Source of the DNA: Tetracladium setigerum
Lineage: Eukaryota > Ascomycota > Leotiomycetes > Helotiales
Length of the DNA: 64,000 bases
NCBI GenBank assembly: GCA_031472005.1
Contig: PZJY01000009.1
Span: 2,480,001 to 2,544,000 of the forward strand
Reading direction: 5' to 3'
Shown piece by piece: positions 36,026 to 49,500 of the stretch (positions within the stretch are counted from its first letter, which is position 1; each line of letters opens with the position of its first letter). The translations under genes and the position numbers were made by a program. A model generated the notes under the pieces. The model had not been told where the DNA came from, made no database searches, and worked only from the letters and a program-made list of their open reading frames with translations.

Positions 36026-37550
36026 TGTGCAGCTGATGATATGCAAGTTCTGGAATGTGTAGAGAGGACATGGCATCTCCTCCTATGGCGATGTGCCACT
36101 GATCTTTACATGAGCTTTACATGCGATCTTGCAGGTGACGGACCGCAGCCGGTGCACGAAGCAGAAAGAGGATATGCTTAGGATTGACGTGCCACGATGT
36201 GTATGGTCTAGTCGCACAAAGCGGATCTGAGGGTGCTTTAGACTTCTCGGGAAAGGATTCACTTCGCATGAGCAAAAAGGCACTGTCCACGGAATGGAAT
36301 AGGTACCTTCTGGCATCCAGGACATACTTATATTTACTATTGTACGTACAGGACTGTACATGTACTATACATGTACTGTACTGGTGGTACGAGGCTGCCT
36401 GCATTTCCGTACGCAGTGTACTCGGTCACTCTTGGAATCAGCAATCTGGACAAGCGATCAGTCATATGGTCGTCGCCAATCATGCTCTTGACGCTTGACC
36501 GCTTCTATAGAAAGCAGCAGCAACAGCAGCAGAAGAAGGTTATCAAGAGAGTGCAGCATGTAAAGTGAGGCGTTTCCCGCCGAATGGCTCGATGAAAGTT
36601 CCGGGAAGGAATGCAAGTGCAGAGTTGTACTGCAGGAGGAAGAGTAGGAGTAGGAGGATCTCTCGCACATCATATAGGACTTGCTCACTACTGCGTCCAA
36701 GTGTGTAGGTCAGCAAGTGCTCGAGCGTGTTGAGGCTCTTTTCGAAAAGTAGAAAAGGAAGATGGGCCGGGGGCCGGGAAGGAAGCGATGGAACGTTTTA
36801 TGACATCCTCGAGGCGCTTCCTGACGGCCGCTCCACGATGGAAAAAGAAACAAGCAAAACCAGCAGCCATGAACGAGATGCCGGGCCGGACGACGAGCGA
36901 ATCAAGCGAGGACGGGTACGTGGTGGTGGAGTGGTGGTGGACTTGATGGTTCGGGCAGGATTAGGCTCACCTGCGTCGCTACCCAACACACATGTGGCAA
37001 GGCCAGTAGCAGCAGCAACAATAACAGGTAATTATTATGATGATTATTATGGTTAGGCTATTGGCAGGTCATGAATGTACTTGGGTACCTTGGTATGATT
37101 ATCATTATTGCTGCTGCTATGATTTCTTGCTCCTGTCATTGATAATTAGGTATGTACTGCACAGTGTTCCTGTAGTGACATATGTGAGCTGCACTCACTC
37201 CCAAGGAGAGGAGAGAAACGGGGTCTCGTCTAGCAACCATGATGACAGCACGCAGGTAGGTCTTTTCTCCCAGACCCACCATCTTGACTGCGAACTCCTC
37301 TACTGTTGGCCGCGACGACGCGCTGGAGGGCTCGCAGAGTTGATGCGTTGGGAGATGGAGAGCCCGTGGATTCTGTCTTGACCGTCCATAAAGAAGCATG
37401 GGAACCGCCAGCCGGTCTCTCACATTTGAAGGAATTTCTCTCTTTTTCGCCCTCAACTCGCCTGCACACACACTCCTCCTCTTCTCCCTCTCTATCCCTC
37501 TCTTACACACACATATATCCTCCTCTTCCTACTACTTATCTTATTGTACT

Positions 37551-37584
<34 letters not shown>

Positions 37585-38337
37585 ATGAGAGTGACAGTGA
37601 CGTGGAACGTGACAGCGTCTTCTTTCCATCAACCAGCCAAGTGTCCATCATTTAAAAGCAGCCAGGACATCCCAGCAGCGACCGTAGGGCAGCATCCCAG
37701 CATCAGCTTCAACTAGATTTTCAGCAGCCCCCTCCGCCAAGTTTGCCGCCTGCTGCTGCTGCTTCTTAAGATCCAACCATCCAACCTCTTACAACTCTCC
37801 TCCTCCTCCTCCCTCTTCTCTTCCCCCAAGCCATCTAACGGCAACAACCACAACCACCACCACCACCACCACATCTACAACATTATTTACAACATCCACA
37901 ACCATCCCACAACTGGTCATCATAACGCAACACATCATCCCGCGTTCTCGCTGCTGCCAGCCCGTTTCCCCTTGCACTCACTCACCCACCACCAATCCAT
38001 CCACCCCCGTAACGTCGCTGGTGTTACACGCGTGCCTAATTGGACAACATCCTGATCGCCGCCTTCAGCTGATTCCGAAGAGCCTGCGCTACTGCCTCCC
38101 ATTTGCACATTTGGACATTTCCAGGCCTTTCCCTCCCACACTTTTCGCTCACATCTGGTGCCACCAAACCACCTTTCCCTCTCTCTTTTCAGGCTGCGCG
38201 TGTGCTTGATCTGACACCCGCCCCTCTCTCCATCCTTCATCCTCCATCCTCCTCTTCTCCTCCTTCCCTTTGGATATCCTCATTTTTCTCCCTTTTCATC
38301 GCAATCTTCCTTTGTTCACCATTACACGCTCTCCACC
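36026..38337. other. long promoter/leader region of the RfeG-like gene
   Basis: No coding region recognised. It holds a cluster of GTAC/CATG palindromes (36340-36385), a GT microsatellite (37551-37584), CAC triplets (about 37855-37872) and very pyrimidine-rich sequence up to the ATG. The last kilobase looks like a long 5' leader. Confidence 0.45.
37551..37584. repeat. (GT)n microsatellite
   Basis: About 34 nt of GT with one interruption (GTTTGT) near the start. Confidence 0.85.
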
Positions 38338-39703
38338 ATGTCTCGACGCGATACCGATAGACACCAAGGAGACCGCGAGCGAGAGCGCGAGAAGCACCGT
38401 GGCGAGAGTGATAACAGGCGTGCTCCGCCGCCCTCCTCTCGCTCGCACGAGTACTTCGTTCCCAGAGATGGTATCGACAGAGAGGTTATCACCGCTGATA
38501 TTTGTCGGTACTTGGGGAATGATGCACTCGTGCGTCCGGGCAGCTACGAGGTGAGCGATGGTCTGCCGCGGCAGAGTTAATAGTGATGGCTGACACCCTT
38601 CTCTAGAACCCACAGACTCGACAAGTCCAGGCTGGCTACTTCATCACCGCCTACCGAAACCTCACAACCGTAATATCGCACCCTCGTCTACCCAACATGG
38701 AGCGAATGCTAACCCATCAACTCGCAGGCAATGATTGCAGATCTCAAGGTGGACTCGGAAAGATGGGAAACTGAAAGGCGCGCTGCATCAGGAGGGCGGC
38801 CGATCAACGGTACCTCGCGAGACTCGAGTGGATTTGGTCGTCCATCTAACACACAGCCAGCTCCCCAGTACATTGGCTCGAGGACCCAGCATGAAAGGGA
38901 GTACTATGGCCCATCCACGGATCCCCCTCCGCTTCAGCCCAACTCGGGATACCCAGCTTCCAGCGCTGCAGGAAACTCAAACACACAGGGAGTATATGAT
39001 GGCGGCTATCAACAGCACCATCAATCAGGACCAGGTGGTTACGTGCAACCCAGTGGAACAGGCCCGTATGGCAGCGGCGGCCAGCAACCACCACAAGGAT
39101 ATCCCATCCATCAGGAGCCGCAACGTGAATATGCTTTTGGAGGCAACCTTGCCGTTGACCCGCGTTCCGTTGACCCACGCAATGCTCGTGGTGTTCCAGT
39201 GACACAAGGTGGTCATGTCCCAAGGGGTGATGTGTATTCTCCATCTGGATCCACGCCAAACTATCCCTCCCAGGACAACAGGAACCCTTACAACTATTCT
39301 TCCCAACCCCCGGTGTCTTCTGCACAGCAGTACAACCAACAGCCAACTGATTTCGGCTATGGTCGTGGTGCGTACACTTACCAGCCAACTTTTTGATTCC
39401 GTCTTGCCTATAAATGTAGCTTCTAACCTCTTAGCCTTCTCAGCACCTGCTCCCCAGTACGATACTCCCATGGACTACACTGACTCACGACCTTCCCAAT
39501 ATCAGGATACCAGTTCGTTCCCTCAAGCTCCAATAGCTTCTACTTACAATCAGGTGCCCATGACCTCTGGATTCTCGCAACCTTCTACTTCTGCTCCCAC
39601 AAACCCCCTAATTTCCACCGGAGTGCCAACTTCCAGGCCTCGTGGTGAACGGGATGACCGTAGGAGAGACGACCGTGATAGCAGACACCACCGTCGTCCT
39701 TGA
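38338..39703 (+). CDS. rfeG: RfeG-like putative transcription regulator
   Basis: Exons 38338-38550, 38607-38669, 38728-39367 and 39435-39703; 394 aa, no frameshift. The N-terminus is Arg/Asp/Glu-rich, then the conserved block EYFVPRDGIDREVITADICR, YLGNDALVRPGSYE, NPQTRQVQAGYFITAYRNLT and AMIADLKVDSERWETERR. This matches the fungal family annotated as transcription factor RfeG/RfeF. The remaining ~270 residues are Pro/Gln/Tyr/Ser-rich and disordered, ending in an Arg/Asp-rich tail. No classical DNA-binding domain is visible, so regulator status rests on the family name. Long pyrimidine-rich leader and long 3' flank suggest extended UTRs. Confidence 0.75.
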
Positions 39704-42700
39704 GAGTTGTACAACCCCCCCGTAAAGGCCCTATTCCTGGACACATCCCTTGGATCTGCTTTTTGGCGTTCATTTTTCCTTTTCTCTCTTCCGGATGTTC
39801 TGGGACCAACGACAACTTTTTGACCATGGAGAACCTGCCCCGTCATGGAAACAAACGACTTTGATGAAATCTTATGTCAGATTCTCTTCAGTATCATGTG
39901 CGCTCTTTCAACTGCGGTGCAGATTGTTTTCTCCAACCGGGATGGATCCTTTTCTTATGGTGTGATAGACTTGCCCCTGAAGTCCGGATATGGGGCGCTG
40001 AGATCTTTTGGAATTTTATGTTGCCATGGACACGCAGTGGTATCTGCTTTAATGCCTTTACGAACCAGGATATGGGAGACTGGGAGGACTTTTGAGCGAT
40101 GTCTACTGCATCAGTGATTGCATTTGTACAGGTCGTTGGGGCGTTGTGTCTTTTTTTGCTGCTTTCTGTTTCATTTGCACGTCATGGATACCTACCTACC
40201 TACCTACCACACTCTATCATGCTGCCTGGATTCATCCTACCCTTGGACGCACGGTTTGCTCTATTCCTCTGTTCAGTTTGGTTTGTATTCTGGAACTTGA
40301 CTGGAAACGCTAGGCTTTGAACCAGGCAGCACGGTATGAGGAGTCTTGTATATATTTACTGCCAGTGGCACAAACGCATCATGGACATCATCTACCCTCC
40401 GATATCTCAATTCCCACAAGGACTTCTCCCGGAGACTGCTCTTTTGATATTACTGATCTATTGCGTGGCTTGACACCTCAAGGTACTGTTCTGCTTTCTT
40501 CCAAAGGGCCAAAGGATGGAAAATCATACCTGACACTGGATGGGTCACTTCCCGGAAGTTCATTACAACCTGAGGAGCACAACTACCTGAGGAACACAGT
40601 CTCTGGGTATCACCTCTCCAGTCCAAGAAGTCAGTTCCTGCATCTTCTCGAAATCTCCGGGACCTCGAAATGGAAGATTGATGCAACGCTTCAACTCTTA
40701 CATGACCACTCCCTTTGGGAACCTGGACGTCTCAGTTTTTTCTGGGTTTATGCCGCAAATCTCTTGTTCAGCCGAACTCAGCAACGACACTTGCTGAAGA
40801 GAATCATATATCAAATTCAAAACACACAGAAAGGTAAAGCCGTTCACTTCGGATTCTGTTCACAATTATTCCGGAAGACTTCCCAAGGTACCGGACGACT
40901 GCCAGACTCCGGATTGCAACGATCATTTTGCCATGTAGTCAACTGCGTTTTCACTGCCACTTGTAACCGGATGGATTGCATTGCCTTTCTGCACTTTTCG
41001 CCCTCCCTTCTTCCTTCATCCAAATATAAATAATTGCTTTGGTCGACTTGACAGACAATTCTTCCTCCCCCGCTTCATTCCTGGACGTCTGACCTCCTGT
41101 GTGTTTTGTTGTTTTTTACTCTGGTTGTGACTGGGTGCTTGGTTACTTTCTTGAGATATGTCTTTCCCGAAATGGATCTGTTTGATACTTGGAACGGATG
41201 GAGAGTATGCTTCTGAGTAATCGTTTGGTTGTGTTGATGGGTTTTGTAGCTTGGTTGGTTGGTTGGTAGATGTGTTTTATGATTCGGATGGGGCTCGGGA
41301 GCTTGAGAGGGGATTGCACTACGAAGATTGGAGAGTTTTAGGAGTGAGAATACTTCGACGGATTGATGGGAGGAGGAAGGAGGAAGCGCGAGTCGGATGA
41401 AAAGTTTGTGTGACGTGCTCTCTCGCATGGAAGGTCTCATGGAAGGGAAGAGGTAGACGAGAGAGGGGGGAAGAAGATTGGATCGGATCGGGTTACGCAA
41501 AAGCGTCGTTTGTCAATTAAGGATGGATAGATATTGTACGCTTTTTCTTGTGTGTTACATAGAGACGGGAAGAGAGGGACAGACAAGATCCTCCGGGAGA
41601 CGAGAGACTTTGAAATTGGGTATACAAAACAGCACAGGAGAGAGAATACAGACAAGGTTAATAAAATCGGGCGTTACAATCAAATACATTTTATTCTTAA
41701 GTTCATTAAACATGCAAATGGAAATCTCTTCTTACCAAATCCTTCTGTTGTTTCTCTCCTGTTTTCTCTCTCAAGATCTAAGGTAGTCAGTCAGTCAGTC
41801 TGGCCGTCAAAATCTAGATGACAGGACAGAGCCGCGTCTCTTAAGCCGCGAGCACAGATGGCTCAAAATTAAGAATTGCCAGTGCAACAAAAAGGGACGA
41901 TCCAACGACCGATGATGGGGCGGAGGCCTCGAGAGGACGAACGGTCGGTGCGAACGGGAAAGTCGCGGGAGGCGGGTACGTACGCGGGAACGGCGGGAAC
42001 AACGGGATAGCGGGATAGCAGAGGGGGGTTGGAGCGGTAGAGACTGTAGTAATTGAGAAACTTGAGACGGGTGTTGTGTTGGAAGTTGGAAGGGAGAGGA
42101 TGATCTTATTTGGAGTGGGGAATTAAACGTTGAGTGATGTGATGTCATTGAAGCATTGAAGCACAACAATAGTTTTAGGTACAAAAAGTAACAAAACTCG
42201 GGAAACGACGTGAGACCATTCTTTTTTATTGTATTGTGTGGAGGGTGTCTAACGGGAGGTACCTAGATAGGCGCCTAGCAATAACAGTCGATGAAGTATA
42301 CGGTACCCCTACCTGTATGTATTAATATTTGAGGATCCTTTCTTCTAACTTAAATACTGGGGACTGGGATGGGGGAGATGTAAAAGTCTCGTTGACCCAT
42401 TTCGTTGTTGGGACCCGAATATGATTTCAAGGAATCGAGGCTTTTTTTTTTTTGGAGATGTACGGGGTGAGGTGATACGTACCTTTAGTTATTACATTTA
42501 AAGTTGGCGGAGACTTAGAAGTAGAAGTGGACGTGGTGGTGTGAAGATTAGTACTCGCAGTAATGTTATTTTTCTGTCTCTTTTGTCTCTCTTTTATTAT
42601 TATTTATTACGCGTCCTTTCGTTTCGTTTGAAGTATGTGAAATGGGTCTGGACTCTGGGTCCAGTATTAAATAAATACCGACACGGTCTCGCTTGAGTCG

Positions 42701-43875
42701 GGTTTCGTTGGTCGTTTGAAGCGTTTTGCTCTTCTTTTTCCTTTGGTGCAAGCTAATAATGCGTAGAATAATTTGATTTCTTTTCCTTTCCTTTTAATTC
42801 ATTCACCTCATCTAATTTAATGAATAGCAATCAATTACTTTTTACTTTCTTTTGAAAGAAGGGTGGGTATGGTCCTCAGGTTGTTCATTGTTGTTGTTTC
42901 ATTGTCATAAAAGTCATGATATGATGATCGTCTTTTGGTCTGACTCTGAAGGTTTGGAGGGTGAAACTGCCTGCTGCACGTAATAAGGTAAATCTGTGAT
43001 GTAGCCTATAGACAAGGCAAAAGCTAAAATTAACAAGGCATTAATTTTCTGGTAGTGACCTTCACATCAGACGTTTGGCTCTGCTTCAGGTGGTGGGTGG
43101 CCTGATTTGGCTCTTTGGGGGGAGGATTCATCATTTTCATGTGCCCTTTCGGGGTGAAGAGGCTGATCACAGGCTGTTGTTTGAGTGAGTGACTGACTTT
43201 GAAGTATTCGCTCGCTGTGTTAGTTTGGCTGTGAGAGTCGCTATTTTGGGAGGGCTGGCCTTGTCCTGCTGAAAAGCGTGAAGTGGTACTACAGTTACTA
43301 GCAGGTCGACGACTAGCAATCAGGCGTGGCCCGAAGGATTGGATCAGGAGGAGCTGCTGGTGCGCTAGCAACGGGCGATGCTTTTTGTGTGTGTGATAAG
43401 TGAAGGCTTTTGTGTACTCTGTTTGCATTTGATCCGACTTCGTTTTATATTTATTATAATTATACTTCTTCTCTTCTTGTTCTGTTCATGTTCTGCTTCT
43501 GCTCCCTTTTCGCTTTTTCCAAGGTCCTTGTTCGTCCTAAAGATCAAACCGAAGTTCCAGCGCAGTCAAACGTCACTCACTGCTCCCGCCCCTGCTGCCC
43601 AGCCGGATCGCCCAGCTGAAACCAGAGTCCGCGCTTGGCCTACCGAATTCCCCGTTTGGCTGTTGCAAGCACAAGATAGGGAGGAAGCGAGAGAAGCAAC
43701 AACGCGGCCTCGTTTTTTTCTTCTACATCTCCTCCCCCCCGTCCACCTCCCTCGACCTCTAAGAAGTATTCTCTCCTCCTTCACATCCTTCACGAGAGGC
43801 AGAACTGCCATCTTCCTTTTCCTCTTCCTCTAGACCAATTGTTCCCTACCTTCCCTTCCCTTCCCTTCAATCATC
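39704..43875. other. 4.2-kb interval, UTRs and intergenic DNA
   Basis: Probably the RfeG-like 3' UTR on the left and the mannosyltransferase promoter and leader on the right, the latter strongly CT-rich from about 43440. A CCTA repeat lies at 40191-40208. The ATG-less frame 40317-41033 is noted separately. Confidence 0.4.
40317..41033 (+). other. stop-free 717-nt frame lacking an upstream ATG
   Basis: 239 codons without a stop, starting at TTG; the only in-frame ATG is near the 3' end. The conceptual product is hydrophilic with no motif I recognise. It lies 600 nt downstream of the RfeG-like stop on the same strand. It may be long 3' UTR or an exon whose start exon lies in 39.7-40.3 kb. Confidence 0.25.
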
Positions 43876-45053
43876 ATGGGCCTCACATTCAAACGCGCCC
43901 TGGTCTCTGCAGCATTCGTCATTACAGTCCTTTACTTCATAACTCGCTCCCACAACACCAACGTCCTCGACAACCCCCTACCGCAGGCCGTCTCTTCCAA
44001 AAATGCCGCCACGACTTCACCATCTCAATACCAATCCGCCCAATCCGATCGCAAAGGCAGCCCTCAAAAGGGTCAAAAACTGCTCCAAGACATGTCGAAT
44101 GCCCCCTTACGCGACAAACTAGCCTACCAATTCCCCTACGACGTCGAAACCAAATTCCCTGCCTACATCTGGCAGACATGGAAATACACACCAGCTTCTG
44201 GAGATTTCGGCGAGAATCTCAGGGCCGCTGAGGCGAGTTGGTCGGAGAAGCATCCCGGCTTCATACATGAGGTGATTACGGATCAAGTAGCCATACACTT
44301 GCTCAGGCATTTATATGCCTCGGTGCCGGAGGTGATGGAAGCTTACATGGCATTGCCTATGCCGGTTCTGAAGGCAGACTTTTTTCGCTATCTGATTCTG
44401 CTGGCGAGAGGTGGCATTTACTCGGATATTGATACACATGCTTTGAAAAGTGCGGCGGAGTGGCTACCAGAGAGCGTACCGCGCGAGGCTATTGGCTTGG
44501 TGATTGGCATTGAAGCTGATCCCGACCGTGAGGATTGGAAGGAATGGTACTCTCGCCGAATTCAGTTCTGCCAATGGACGATCCAGGCGAAGGCTGGGCA
44601 TCCGGTTTTGCTGGAGATTGTGGCGAATATCACATTGACGACACTGGCGAAGCAAAAGGCTGGGCTGTTGAAGGGCTTCAAGGACGATAAGGTCATTGAA
44701 TTCACGGGCCCGGCGGTTTGGACGGATATCATCTTTGAATTTCTGAACGATGAGAGGTACTTCGATATGAGTACTAGTAATGGCAATATTACGTGGAGGG
44801 ATTTCACGGGAATGAAGAGTCCGAAGAAGGTGGGAGACTTGGTGGTTTTGCCCATTACGAGCTTCAGTCCAGGTGTGGGACAGATGGGCGCTGAAGATTA
44901 TGAACATCCGATGGCTTTTGTAAAGCATGAGTTTGAAGGTTCGTAAAGGATTTACACCTTGGGGTCGTTAAAATGCTAACGTGAATGGTAGGAACATGGA
45001 AACCAGAGTATCTACGACATATCGGTGTGGTGAATGAAGCACCAGCAACATAA
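43876..45053 (+). CDS. Och1-type alpha-1,6-mannosyltransferase (GT32)
   Basis: Exons 43876-44938 and 44992-45053, with a 53-nt GT-AG intron containing GCTAAC; 374 aa. It is a type II membrane protein: short cytoplasmic end, helix ALVSAAFVITVLYFITR at residues 9-25, a stem of about 60 residues, then the GT32 catalytic domain. Markers are FPAYIWQTWKYTP, MPVLKADFFRYLILLARGG and the DXD metal/nucleotide-sugar site YSDIDTHAL. Late markers are FTGPAVWTD and the end TWKPEYLRHIG. The family acts in the Golgi, starting outer-chain or related mannan branches on N-glycans. Whether this is Och1 itself or an Och1-like paralogue (Hoc1 type) cannot be settled here. Confidence 0.88.
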
Positions 45054-46574
45054 GGACACTATCCTCTTCGATACAACGATTCGATATACCATGCCGCCCT
45101 CCCTATCACCTTTTTCGATGTACATATATTTCGACAAAACTCGACATACATATCCTTCACACCTGCTCCTCCAACAGCAGGCCCAACAAAACCAGCACTC
45201 ATTTTGCACATGTTTGTCATTCATTAAAAGAACTTGCATCAGCGTTGCATACTTTTTCTTCTCCATCTGTTCTTCCGTTCCTTTACACCACTTTTCTACC
45301 ACAATTGTCTAGATACAAAAGTTTAAAAACCACGAAACGACTTTGCATTGGCTGGTTCATTGGGCGGGGTTGTTTTTGGCTTGCATGCTTATTATGTGCA
45401 GGCCTCGTTGATTGATTGGCATCATTTTTTCGAAAGACAAAAAATAGACTACTTGTTTTTTGGTTGGGAAGGTGGCTGGATCATTCATGGTTGGAGTTTT
45501 GTGGAGTTTTTGAAGCTGTTGGCTATTTCTCATTTGTCTGGTGTGTTGCACCTGCTAGAGGGGGTAGATGAGAGGGAGAAGGAGACTTTGGACTGATCTA
45601 CGGAGCTCTTCCTTATAAGCTTGAATATGGAGGGGCTGGATACTAGTATCTGCCCACATACAGTAGGCATGATGTGTTCTAGAGAAGGCCGGTTGGTTAA
45701 TTGGTCTTGAATGTGCTATTCATCAAGACAAGCCCAGGGCGTAGCTTGTGGTCGAATGGGGAAGGGTATGAGGAAGTGAATAGGGAGGAGAAGAGGCAGG
45801 AGGAGGAATACATACATACGCATATCTATTCAAGAGCTGAATTATTTCTGTGTTTGGCGATCAAGCGAGCGACTGAGCGAGTAAGCAAGCTTTTCGATAC
45901 AAATGGCGGTTGTGTGGTGCCGTGTAAATAGGAAGAAATATATATGGTTGCTCTCTGATATTTCTACATTTTTCATTTCATGAACACTACTTTACCAATT
46001 GATACTAGTTCCTGTACCACATCTCTCTCTTCTCTCTCTCTTTGCATAGCTCCTCAAGTGAGAGTCTTGAATAAGTAATTAGGAATAACGAGAGTGAGAT
46101 AGACAGCCCTGGTCCAAAACGCAGTAGCCCCTGCCCCGCGGAATTTCCCCCGCCATTCGGACCAAGCTTCCCTTATTACGTAGATCTTGGCAGAGGGGAA
46201 GCTCCCCGTCTCTGACCCTGGCTTCTCCAGCTTTTCTAACCCCTTGCCTTGCTTCACCAATACACAGGGCTCGCTGTTCCTTTAATCCCGACCTTTCTCT
46301 CTTCTCTCTTTCTCTCTTTCTCTCCTTTCAAGTTGCGAATTCTATTCCTCCTCCACGGATCTCCACACCATTGCCTCTCCAACTACCTACCCTCTATCCA
46401 TCCCCGCACAAGCTCCACGACTTCGAATTGCAGTTCGAAAGTTCGAAAAAGACGAAAGTACCTAGATCTGGAAGCCCACAAAAGGAGAATGGATCATTGA
46501 ATACCTGGAAGCTTGATCTGTTATGGTTATGGTTGGTTAAGAGGAGAAGGACTGTGATTTGCAATAGAGTAGAG
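45054..46574. other. intergenic region and leader of the acyl-CoA synthetase
   Basis: No gene recognised. CT-rich tracts at 46020-46045 and 46290-46330 suggest the promoter and leader of the downstream gene. Confidence 0.45.
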
Positions 46575-49500
46575 ATGTTGCTTCTACGCCTGTCTGCTCG
46601 TAGTAAGAGAGGAGCTGGAGCGGGAGTTGCCTCGGTCGTGCGCTTTCCTGAACAACCATCGCGATCGTATGGGAATTTGAGCTTGAATTTGCCTAGGATT
46701 GCGGGATTGAATGGTGGCACTTATGTTGCGAGATCTGGATCTGGGGTGGGACTAGGATATAGTTCGAGGGAGCGTGCGGTTGCGCAAGTTCAGCAATTTG
46801 GAAGTGATAGAGCCCTTTCAAGACGGTTTTTGTTGACGAAGGCATATGCTGAAGGTCCTACTTCCGTATGCCCCTCCCTCTGAGCACCCTGATATTAGAC
46901 CAAAATCAAGCTAACCATATACCCTCCCTGTCCAAAAATAGCCACCCCTTCTCACCCAAACAATCCCCGAACACTTCTCCTCCATTGTCCGCGCACACGG
47001 TGATAGACTGGCAGTTATTTCGAGACATCAGAACAAGAGGTTGACATACAAGGAGTTGGATGAGTTGAGTGATCAATTGGCTGCGGGCTTGAGAAATGGG
47101 TTGAATGGAGAGGGGACGGGGGTCAGGAAGTCGGATCGGGTTGCTGTTATGTGTGAGTATCAGTCTCCCTCGCATACTTGGAGGAATGCCAAAGAGATAT
47201 GGCAGGGTGGAAGGAGAAGAGAAAATGATAGTAAGGAAAAGGAAGATGCTGATAATAACGATTTTGGTGGTGTAGTAGGAAATACGTGGGAATTCGCTGT
47301 TCTCACTTATGCTATCTTCAAGATTGGTGCCATTCTAGTACGTATACTCACTCGCCTCCTTCTTCCTTCTATCTCATCCATCATATTTTTCTCAATTGAG
47401 TTCATCGTACAGTATGTAGACTGACAATTCAAAGGTCCCCCTCAACCCAGCATTTACATCCACTCAAGTCATCTCTGCCCTCAATCACCTAACAGCAACC
47501 CACCTCGTCCTCAGCACCAACACAAAACTCCCCTACAAACCTGCTCGCTCGAATCTTCCCCTTCTCAAAGACTTGGTGCAAAATCTTGACTCTGAAACCT
47601 TAACCTCAGAAGCCGTTGGGAGTTTAAAGTCAGTTGTTTTGGTTGACAACACTTCCACGACCTCTCCATCGCTGCCCGAATCGGCAAACACCGATTTCAA
47701 AGCCACAACTTCGTTTTCTTCCCTTTTCGACAACAGCTCAAATGAAACAGCAAAAGAAAAGGCAGATAAAGATGCCCAGGAATTACTAAACCCATCGGAA
47801 ATAATCAACATCCAATTTACATCTGGAACGACATCTTCCCCAAAAGCGGCATGTCTAACGCACACGTCGATATTGAATAATGGATTTTTCATCGGGGAAA
47901 GGATGGGTTTGGGTGTGGGTGATGTGGTGTGTTGTCCGCCGCCATTGTTTCATTGTTTTGGTAGTGTTCTGGGTAAGGTTGTTTTCTTATTCGTGTTGTT
48001 CAAAGCGGTGATGGATTGTGTTTGAGGGGTTATTTGGAGAAGAGAATGAGAAAGTTTGTGTGAGAGGGCAATAGTGTGTGTGTGTGTGTGTGTGTGAAGA
48101 TGCTAATGATAGATGGAGAATAGGTATATGGCTACAGCTACGACTGGTGCTACGATTTTGTTTCCGGACGAGGCTTTTAATCCTGAGGCTACTTTGCTTG
48201 CTGTGAGTCTTTGATCTTTCTGATTCGCAATTTCTTCCATCAAAAGCTATCTAGACTTGGGTTGAAGTAAAGTTTGGAAGTGGTCACTGATTTTGAATTA
48301 TTTTAGATACAAGAGGAGAAAGCTACAGCTTTGTATGGTGTTGCAACCATGTTCATAGCCGAGTTGGAATTACTCGCTAACGGCACGGGTGAGTCTCTTC
48401 TCTTCATAGGGAAATGAAAATTTGTTTCGCTTCATCGATAATCTCGCTCTTTTCATCCTGATTCAAAAGGGAAGAAATATCTAACAAGAGTGCAGTTCCC
48501 CACCAAGGCTTCGAAAACCTCCGTACAGGCATAGCAGCTGGCTCCTCCGTCCCCTCCTCCCTCATGTCTCGCCTCCACAACACCCTCAACCTAACTGGCC
48601 TCACAATCTGCTACGGCATGACCGAAACCTCCCCGGTATCCTGCATGACCACACCCACCGACCCCATCACCAAACGGCTCAACACAGTTGGAAAACTCCT
48701 CCCTCACACGATTGCTAAAGTCGTTGATGTCTCTGATCGCGAGAAGATCCTTGGTGTGGGAGAGAAGGGTGAGTTGGTTGTGGGTGGCTTTGGTGTTATG
48801 ACGGGGTATTGGGGGGATAGTGTTAGGACGGATGAGGTGCTTGTTGTTTCTAATTCTAAGGGTGAAGAAGGAGGAAGAAGAGGAGGGAAGGAGGTGAGGT
48901 GGATGCATACGGGTGATGAGGCGATGATGGATGAGGATGGGTATGTGAGTATTACAGGCAGGATTAAGGATTTAATTATCAGGGGAGGAGAGAATATTCA
49001 TCCGCTGGAGGTGGAGAATGTGGTGTTTGGGTTGGAGGGAGTCAGGGAAGTTAGTGTTGTAGGTTGTGAGTTTTCCCTTCCTTTTCTCTCCCCAGAAATA
49101 TATTCTTAATTGGATTTTACGAATGTGTAAAAGTTTGGTCATAAGGGAAGAAAGGTACGGAGTGGCGTATATACTTTTAATACTAACCTATAATCCACCT
49201 AACAGTACCCGACGAAAAGTATGGCGAGGCGGTGGCAGCATTCATAGTCCTCCGGGAAGGATGGACCGGCCAAGGCGCAGATGGAGAATGGATTGAAAAC
49301 AACAACAACATACATATAAGTCTCAGTACCGTTGAAGGTGGGAAAGTTCAAAGGGGCAAGGTATTGGAGAAAGAAGACGTCAAGAAATGGGTAAAGGAGA
49401 GATTAAGTGGGCATTTGGTGCCGAAATGGGTTTTCTGGGTGCAAGAGTAAGTTTTCTTTTTCCTTTCTCTTTCCTATGTTTGTTTCCATTTCTCACACTT

